NCBI GenBank assembly: GCA_017654935.2
Contig: CM065704.1
Location: 26,337,467 to 26,401,466 of the forward strand
Length of the DNA: 64,000 nt
Source: Phymorhynchus buccinoides
Taxonomy: Eukaryota > Mollusca > Gastropoda > Neogastropoda > Raphitomidae
Direction of reading: 5' to 3'
Shown here piece by piece: positions 57,691 through 64,000 of this stretch. Positions within the stretch are counted from its first letter, which is position 1, and every line of letters begins with the position of its first letter. Below the pieces are notes generated by a model, which saw nothing but the letters and a program-made list of their open reading frames with translations, did not search any database and was not told where the DNA came from. The translations under genes and the position numbers were made by a program.

Positions 57691-57910
57691 TCCACGTTCA
57701 GACCGTTAAGGCCTAGTGCAGAATGAGAGGAAAAAATCCCCTGTACCCAGGTTCGAACTCGGGTTTACTTGACACGAAGCGAACGCGATACCACTGTGCC
57801 ACTCTACACCACAAAGTGCACAAAGTGAGAGGAAAAATCCCCTGTACCCAGGTTCGAACTCGGGTTTACTTGAAACAAGGCGAACGCTTTACCTCTGTGC
57901 CACTCTACAT
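57156..57910 (-). mobile_element. SINE inserted into a SINE
   Basis: The older copy is split. Its 3' part lies at 57156-57419 (ggaggcgtctctgtcaaatt ... gaccgtaaggcctag). Its tRNA-like head resumes at about 57815-57910 (caaagtgagaggaaaaatcc ... cctctgtgccactctaca). Between them, 57420-57810 is a complete younger copy in the same orientation, with its own tail (ggtattattaggtactttat) and head (gataccactgtgccactcta). The word caaagtg is repeated at the right junction, consistent with a short target duplication. Confidence 0.75.
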
Positions 57911-58497
57911 ATTATAATGCTTTTCTGTGGTATGTGTTCCTAGGATTGGACGTAAGCTTGAGTTTCTGCGCAAAGTGTTCCCGTAGTGAGATGCAAAAGT
58001 CATTCCCTGGCTTCTATATATGATTGATGTGCAATGATTCAAAACGATTATGTAGTAGTAATTAGGGCTTGAAGTGGGCCTCGCGGCCCTTTTACGCCCT
58101 TTCTCGCTAGTGACTTTTATTTGTTTCAGGGTGGCTTGCTTTCTACAGCTAAACTATACAATTTCACAAAAATATGGAATTGACTTTTTTGTTTCTTTTT
58201 CTTTTTTTCCATCGAAAGTAGTATTAAAAAAAATTCACATCATTGTGTTCTTTGTCCAGATGATGTTTGAATATATTTATGTTAGGTGAAGCCTTGAATG
58301 TTAGTTGACAAATTATTCCAGTATTGAACAACTCGGTTAGAAAAGTTAAACTTTCGAATGTTCTATGTGATGTATGTCAAAACAATTATGCAGCGTATAT
58401 TGGCCTATAATATGGTGGTGGTTTCAATTATGCATTGTGTGTATGTGCATGTACAAAGTATTCTGCTTTTTGTTTGGTAATTAGTATATTATATTCT

Positions 58498-58800
58498 AGT
58501 CACATGGACGTGTCTCTGTGAAATTCGGGTTGCTCCCACCTGGAGAGCTCGTAGTCATAAGCGTAGCAACACCTTTTTCTTCTTTTTTGGGGGGGGTGAG
58601 GGGGTGGGTGAGGAGGAGGGGGTATGTGGACTTTGGGAACATAGCTATCAGTTTGGTCATACCAGGCAGCAGGATCCCCCCCCCCCCCCTACGCTTACCG
58701 ACTTTTAACTGCCGTGGGATTTTTACGCGCGTAAAGGAAAGGGTCAGACTTGCATTAAGTCCTCACCCCATCCGAAGGACTCCACGTTCATTTCGATTTT
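58498..58800 (-). mobile_element. Partial, rearranged SINE copy
   Basis: The 3' block (gtctctgtgaaattcgggtt, gctcccacctggagagctcg) is followed by unrelated sequence, then another SINE piece (atccgaaggactccacgttc) at 58770-58795. Confidence 0.55.
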
Positions 58801-58875
58801 CCCATAACTTGAGTTTAACTGTATATATTTCTTGTACGATAGTTTGTTTTTGGTAACCTGGATCCGACAAGTAAG

Positions 58876-58917
58876 GGGGGGGGGGGTGGGGGGGGGGGGG
58901 GGGGGGGGGGGGGGGGT
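58876..58917. repeat. Poly-G run
   Basis: About 40 G residues with single T and TG interruptions. Confidence 0.9.
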
Positions 58918-59289
58918 CATGCTACGATCTTCTTCTTCTCTATGCCCCAGCTCGCCAACTACGTTCGTCTTCCTATACGTGGTCGAACTTTATGCGGTGA
59001 CAGTCCTGAGATAACCATAGCTGTTGACGGGACTATAACAGACTAACTAACTAACTAACGTTCGTCTTCTGATTCTCGTCTCCTTTCCCTTCCCTCCATC
59101 CGTCTCTAATCTGCTTGCCAACGTTCTTTTTCCTGTCAAGCGCCATCTCTTTGGAATTCTCTGCCTTCTGTTATCTGACACTCCAACTCGGTCTCCTCAT
59201 TCAAAACCTCTCTTAAAACCCATCTTTTTCCTGCTGCACCTTAAATATTTGATCAGTTTGTCTAACGTGAGGGAGGATTGAATAAGAGG

Positions 59290-59627
<338 letters not shown>

Positions 59628-59689
59628 GCTTTGTATATGCGTTGTTGCTGGTTTGAGTAGCCCCTCATCCCCATTTATCATTCTCTTCG

Positions 59690-62132
59690 AGCGGCAGACA
59701 CGTTTCCGTTTTTCTTCACCCTCCTATATTTCATGAAATACTGTATAGAATCACTCCAAATTTTGTGTGGGTGTGTAAAAAGAAGAGTAGAAGACATTGC
59801 AGTACAAGTTATGCCACGTGTGGTTTTAATGTCGCCGAGCGGCAGTCATGTCTCCGAGTTAAGGGTATACACCCCATTAAGGGTGTACACCCCACTAATT
59901 AAGGGTGTACATCCCAGTAAAGAAGGGGGTCTAATACTAAACGTAAAATACATCCTAGCACAAAATGTGCCACGTGGGGCTTAAATGTCGCCGAGTGGCA
60001 GACATGTCTCAGTGTTAAGGGTGTTCACCCCACCAATTAAGGGTGTGCATCCTGGAAAACGATTTGCACCTAGTCACGGGTGTGTAGGTGCTTCACCCAA
60101 AGGTCACAAGGAGAACGGGGACCTAAGATGTGAGGGGGGAGAGAGGTATAGGGCGGGGCATGTACAGGGCGTAACCGGCAAAGGACATATCTGCCGCTCG
60201 CCAATGCCCTTGTCGTTCTTGTATGTTTTTTTCTGTGTTTGTTCTGTCTGTCCCAAGGATATCTCCCGAACCGCTTGACCGAATCGCTTCAAATTGTGTG
60301 TGGTGGTGTGTCACCATGAGAGGAAGGCATCCGCGCAAAAGATTTTGCCGTCGTGACCTTGACCTTGGCGTACGACTTGAAAACCGAAAAATCTTTAAGG
60401 GGCCATAACTTCCACACCGTTGGTCTTAGAGACTTCAAATTTGGCATGGGGGTACTTTGGCTTATGCCCGGTCTGATGATGGCATACCGATCAAGGTCAA
60501 GGTCCGGGAGATCGGTAGGCCTTGAAAGTGGTAGGGGTCTACAAATTGGGTTTAAGCCATATTTTCCACATTTGTACTTGACAGAAGCGCTTCAGATTGT
60601 GTGTGGTACTGTATACCCTAGAATAGAAAACATCCGAGCAAAAATTATTGCGATGCTGACCTTGACCTTGAAGTGTGACCTTCAAAAACGAAATTTCCTT
60701 CTTTGCGCTATTTTGGGGGGGGTCCAAGCTGTATCGTGAACTAGAAGACAGAATTCCTTCAAATTTTGTGTGAGGATGTGGCACTAAGAGTATAACACAT
60801 TCGTATATATAAAGTATCCCTCGGAAATACAATGTCACCGAGCGGCAGACATGTTTCCGTTTTTCTTCACCCACCTATATCTCGTGAAATACTGTATAGA
60901 ATCACTCCAAATGTTGTGTGGGTGTGTAAATAGAAGAGTAGAAGACATTGCAGTACAAATTATGCCACATGGGATTTTAATGTCGCCGAGCGGCAGACAT
61001 GTCTCCGAGTTAAGGGTGTACACCCCCTTGCCAGCAAAGGACACCCATTAAGGGTGTACACCCCACTAATTAAGGATGTTCATCCCGGTAAAGGAGGGGG
61101 TCTAATACTAAACGTAAAAGACATCCTAGCACAAAATGTGCCACGTGGGGCTTAAATGTCGCAGAGTGGCAGACATGTCTCAGTGTCAATGGTGTGCACC
61201 CCACCAATTAAGGGTGTGCATTCCAGAAAACGATTTGCACCCAGTCAAGGGTGTGTAGGTGCATCACCCAAAGGTCACAAGGAGAACGGGGACCTAAGAT
61301 GTGAGGGGGAAGGGAGCTACAGGGCGGGGCATGTACAGGGCGTAACCGGCAAAGGACATAAAATTATCTGCCGCTTGGCGATGCCCTTGGGTTTTTTTGT
61401 TTGTTTTTTTGTTTGTGTTTTTTTCTGTCTGTCCCAAGCATATCTCCCGAACCGCTTGACCGAATTGCTTCAAATTGTGTGTGGTGGTGTGTCACCATGA
61501 GAGAAAGGCATCCACGCAAAACTTTTTGCCGTCCTGACCTTGACCTTGAAAACCGAAAATCTTTAAGGGGCCATAACTCCCACACCGTTGGTCTTAGAGT
61601 CTTCAAATTTGGCATGGAGGTAATTTGGCTTATGCCCGTTCTGATGGTGGCATACCGATCAAGGTCAAGGTCAAGGTCCGGGAGATCCGTAGGCCTTGAA
61701 AATTGGGTTTTAAGCCATATTTTCCACAATTGTACTTCTCAGAAGCACTTCAGATTGTATGTGGCACTGTATAACCTAAAGTAGAAAGCATCTGAGAATA
61801 AATTATCGCCATACTGATCTTGATCTTGAAGTGTGACCTTGAAAACCGAAATTCCTTCTTTGCGCTATATATTTCTTGTCCAAGCTGTATCTCGTGAACT
61901 AGATGACAGAATCCCTTCAGTTTTGTGTGAGGATGTGGCACTAAGAGTATAAAACATTCGTATATAAATTATCCCTCGGAAATACAATGTCGCCGAGCGG
62001 CAGACATGTTTCCGTTTTTCTTCACTCTCCTATATCTCATGAAAAACTGTATAGAATCACTCCAAATTTTGTGTGGGTGTGTAAAAAGAAGAGTAAAAGA
62101 CATCGCAGTACAAATTATACCACATGGGAATG
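59690..62132 (+). repeat. Tandem array, unit of about 1.15 kb
   Basis: gagcggcagaca + cgtttccgtttttcttcacc starts at about 59690, 60841 and 61996 (periods about 1,151 and 1,155). There are two complete copies and one truncated near 62132. Each unit contains GTGTACACCC-type palindromes (GGGTGTACACCC at about 59888, 61013 and 61053), several ttaagggtgt subrepeats, and tgaccttgaccttg / caaggtcaaggtc words. No convincing coding frame. It abuts the 5' side of the LINE. Confidence 0.75.
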
Positions 62133-62157
62133 TTAGTCTTGAAAAGGCCTACTACTT

Positions 62158-64000
62158 TTGAATCGTGTCGTAAGGCTTTCTATGAAGAGAGAGAGAGAGA
62201 GAGCTAGGGTTGGTTGTTTTCACGACAGAGCTCTGGCCCTGTGTCGAAAATTGTCTTACCTCCGTAGGTCTGACATCACAACATTTTTCATTCTGCACTT
62301 TTTTAAAAACAAACAATGTACCCAAATAGCCTTACTTGTGCATATTATCACACCAATTATTGAACAAAACCACTCAATCTCTCAATTACTGAATCAAGAC
62401 CATGTTTGCGTTAGCCTAGATAAGAAGAACCCGAACGTTACTCATTCCCACCGACACTCCACCGTATTAAGTCAATTGTTACTCATTTTAGCAAACGACA
62501 TCGAACGCAACCCCGGGCCAAATAATAAAGATAAACTCTGTGTAATGCATAGCAATGTTCAAAGCTTAAGAAATAAAGTATCTCTTTTGGAAGCTGAGTC
62601 AAAGACTTTAACATAATTACTTTGTCTGAAACATGGCTCTCAGAAGTAATTTCAACAGATTCTTTATGTATACTTAATTTCCATCCCCCTGTTAGGTGTG
62701 ACCGACCTAATGATCCTCATGGAGGAGTCGCTATTTATGTTCGTAATTCTCTATACTGCAAATCCCGCCCAGATCTCCATGTTGATGAACTAGAGGCAGT
62801 TTGGATAGAAACAAAACTAAATCAAAAGAGTATATTAATTGGATCCTTCTATCGTCCACCAAATGCATTGAAACATTATTGGGATCTCATTGGGGATAGC
62901 TTTAGAAAAGTAAACAGCACAACATTACCATTCATAGTACTAGGTGATTTTAACACTGACTTTCTCAACAACCCATCCCCACACCTAACAAATCTCATTC
63001 AGTTACATAGCCTTCACCAACTAACCAATGAACCAACACGAATCACTGAAACATCATCTACATGTCTAGATCTCATTATCACACAAAGCCTCGAGCTAAT
63101 AGAGTCAACTGTAGTGTTACCCGCAGCCTTTAGCGATCACAGTATTCCTTGTTTGTATCTAAAAAATACTACTAAAACCAAGACTAAGTTTAAAAGAACT
63201 ATTTTCAACTATGATAAACTAAATAAAGAAGAATACTGTCGAGTATTACAGCTTGTTGACTGGGACAATGTCCTAAACACTGGAACTATTGATGAGGCCA
63301 CTGAACAGTTTACTGATAAGCTTATGACATCAGCTAAGCAATGCATGCCAACAAAAGTTATCACTGTACATCCAGCTGACGTACCCTGGATGACTGATGA
63401 CATAAGGCTGCTAATAAAAGAGCGTAAATGCATGCATGCTAAAGCTAAATTAACCAATGACCCTCAAGACTGGCATAACTTCAGACAATTTAGGAATTTT
63501 GTTACCGATAAAGAAAGGGAACGAGAAGCTGAATTTTATACAGAATTAAACAAAAAAGATCAGATCCTCAAATTTTTGGCCAGAAAGACTGGTGGAAGTT
63601 AGTACGTTCCTTTTTTTAATAAAAAAGGCATCAGTGATGAAATTCCTCCTCTTAAGTCAAATGACATTGTATATTATTCCAATAAAGATAAAGCAGATTT
63701 ATTAAACACCTTCTTTGTTGAACAATCCACTTTAGACAATGACGATGACGACCTACCCCAGGTACCTTTTGTTAACTATGAAACTAACGAGATTATATTA
63801 ACTGAAGATGTTGTGAAATCAGTTGTGAAGGGTCTTGACAAAACTAAAGCCTCTGGCCCAGACCTTGTACATAATAAACTTCTAATACATGCACTTGACG
63901 TGCTTGCTTGTCCTCTTACTAAACTGTTTAATAGGTGCTTAGATGAGGGAAGATTCCCATCCACGTGGAAGATAGCCCATGTTACTCCTATTCATAAGAA
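62158..64000 (+). pseudogene. LINE polyprotein: 2A-like motif, endonuclease, RT start
   Basis: The first segment (to about 62605) has an uncertain start; its reliable part ends L-L-I-L-A-N-D-I-E-R-N-P-G-P, then V-M-H-S-N-V-Q-S-L-R-N-K, the first endonuclease strand. A frame change near 62600 leads into the main endonuclease: L-S-E-T-W-L (catalytic Glu), H-G-G-V-A-I-Y-V, G-S-F-Y-R-P-P-N, L-G-D-F-N-T-D-F, C-L-D-L-I-I-T and F-S-D-H-S-I-P (catalytic Asp/His). A linker follows. Two more frame changes occur near 63590 and at the T7 run 63611-63617. The RT start then reads K-T-K-A-S-G-P-D, L-F-N-R-C-L-D-E-G-R-F-P-S-T-W-K and V-T-P-I-H-K-K. RT catalytic motifs lie outside the window. Confidence 0.78.
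62488..62520 (+). other. 2A-like ribosome-skipping motif
   Basis: Codons read L-A-N-D-I-E-R-N-P-G-P, matching D-(V/I)-E-x-N-P-G-P, with the P-G-P end at 62512-62520. In 2A sequences the ribosome skips the last Gly-Pro bond, releasing the upstream peptide. It lies between the short N-terminal segment and the endonuclease, the position reported for several animal APE-type retrotransposons. Activity is inferred from the motif only. Confidence 0.65.

Larger units (their letters stand above)
62133..64000 (+). mobile_element. APE-type non-LTR retrotransposon, 5' part
   Basis: The element begins after the truncated tandem unit and continues off the right edge. It contains a 2A-like motif, an AP-like endonuclease and the beginning of a reverse transcriptase. 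The order and motifs suit the L2/CR1/Rex-type group; the exact clade cannot be fixed by eye. Several frame shifts make this copy inactive unless they are sequencing errors in homopolymers. Confidence 0.8.

Overview
The window reads as nuclear DNA from an invertebrate animal, most likely a marine mollusc or another lophotrochozoan; that placement is inference. It shows interrupted genes with GT-AG introns, several tRNA-derived SINE copies, many TIR elements (TTAA-, TA- and hAT-like), an APE-type LINE, long GT/GA microsatellites and a 500-N scaffold gap (43501-44000). No bacterial gene organisation is visible. Much of 18-43 kb looks noisy: repeat copies there are more diverged and full of homopolymer changes, and there is a 390-bp poly-C tract. 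Real exons in that part may be damaged by assembly error.

Gene 1 occupies the minus strand from 11916 down to the left edge and continues off it. Five exons (11916-11683, 10517-9295, 5941-5779, 3798-3614, 297-69) join with matching splice phases. They encode an RRM, a long KH-like alpha/beta region and the first part of a macro domain, which is the N-terminal layout of PARP14-type ADP-ribosyltransferases. The other macro domains, WWE and catalytic domain would lie left of the window. Its introns are packed with transposable elements, several ending within about 30 bases of a 5' splice site. Just upstream of the RRM exon, an array of about 85-bp units repeats that exon's 3' splice site and first codons.

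Region 13.5-43.5 kb is mainly repeats: nested foldback and hAT-like elements, a possible LTR fragment, a second copy of the TA-flanked element, TTAA elements, and a foldback family crowding 38-43 kb. A few short minus-strand stretches look like exons (18.4, 20.4, 25.0, 26.5, 29.0, 31.5 kb) but cannot be joined with confidence.

Gene 2 is an unrecognised minus-strand gene at 53.5-49.9 kb. Three exons (53484-53388, 52065-51964, 50394-49940) share compatible phases. The last exon is a 33-bp minisatellite that stays open in two different reading frames.

The right end (54-64 kb) holds a LINE 3' fragment, a SINE inserted into a SINE, an array of about 1.15-kb tandem units, and the 5' part of an APE-type non-LTR retrotransposon. 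That element carries a 2A-like D-I-E-x-N-P-G-P motif, an endonuclease and the start of a reverse transcriptase, with several frameshifts.
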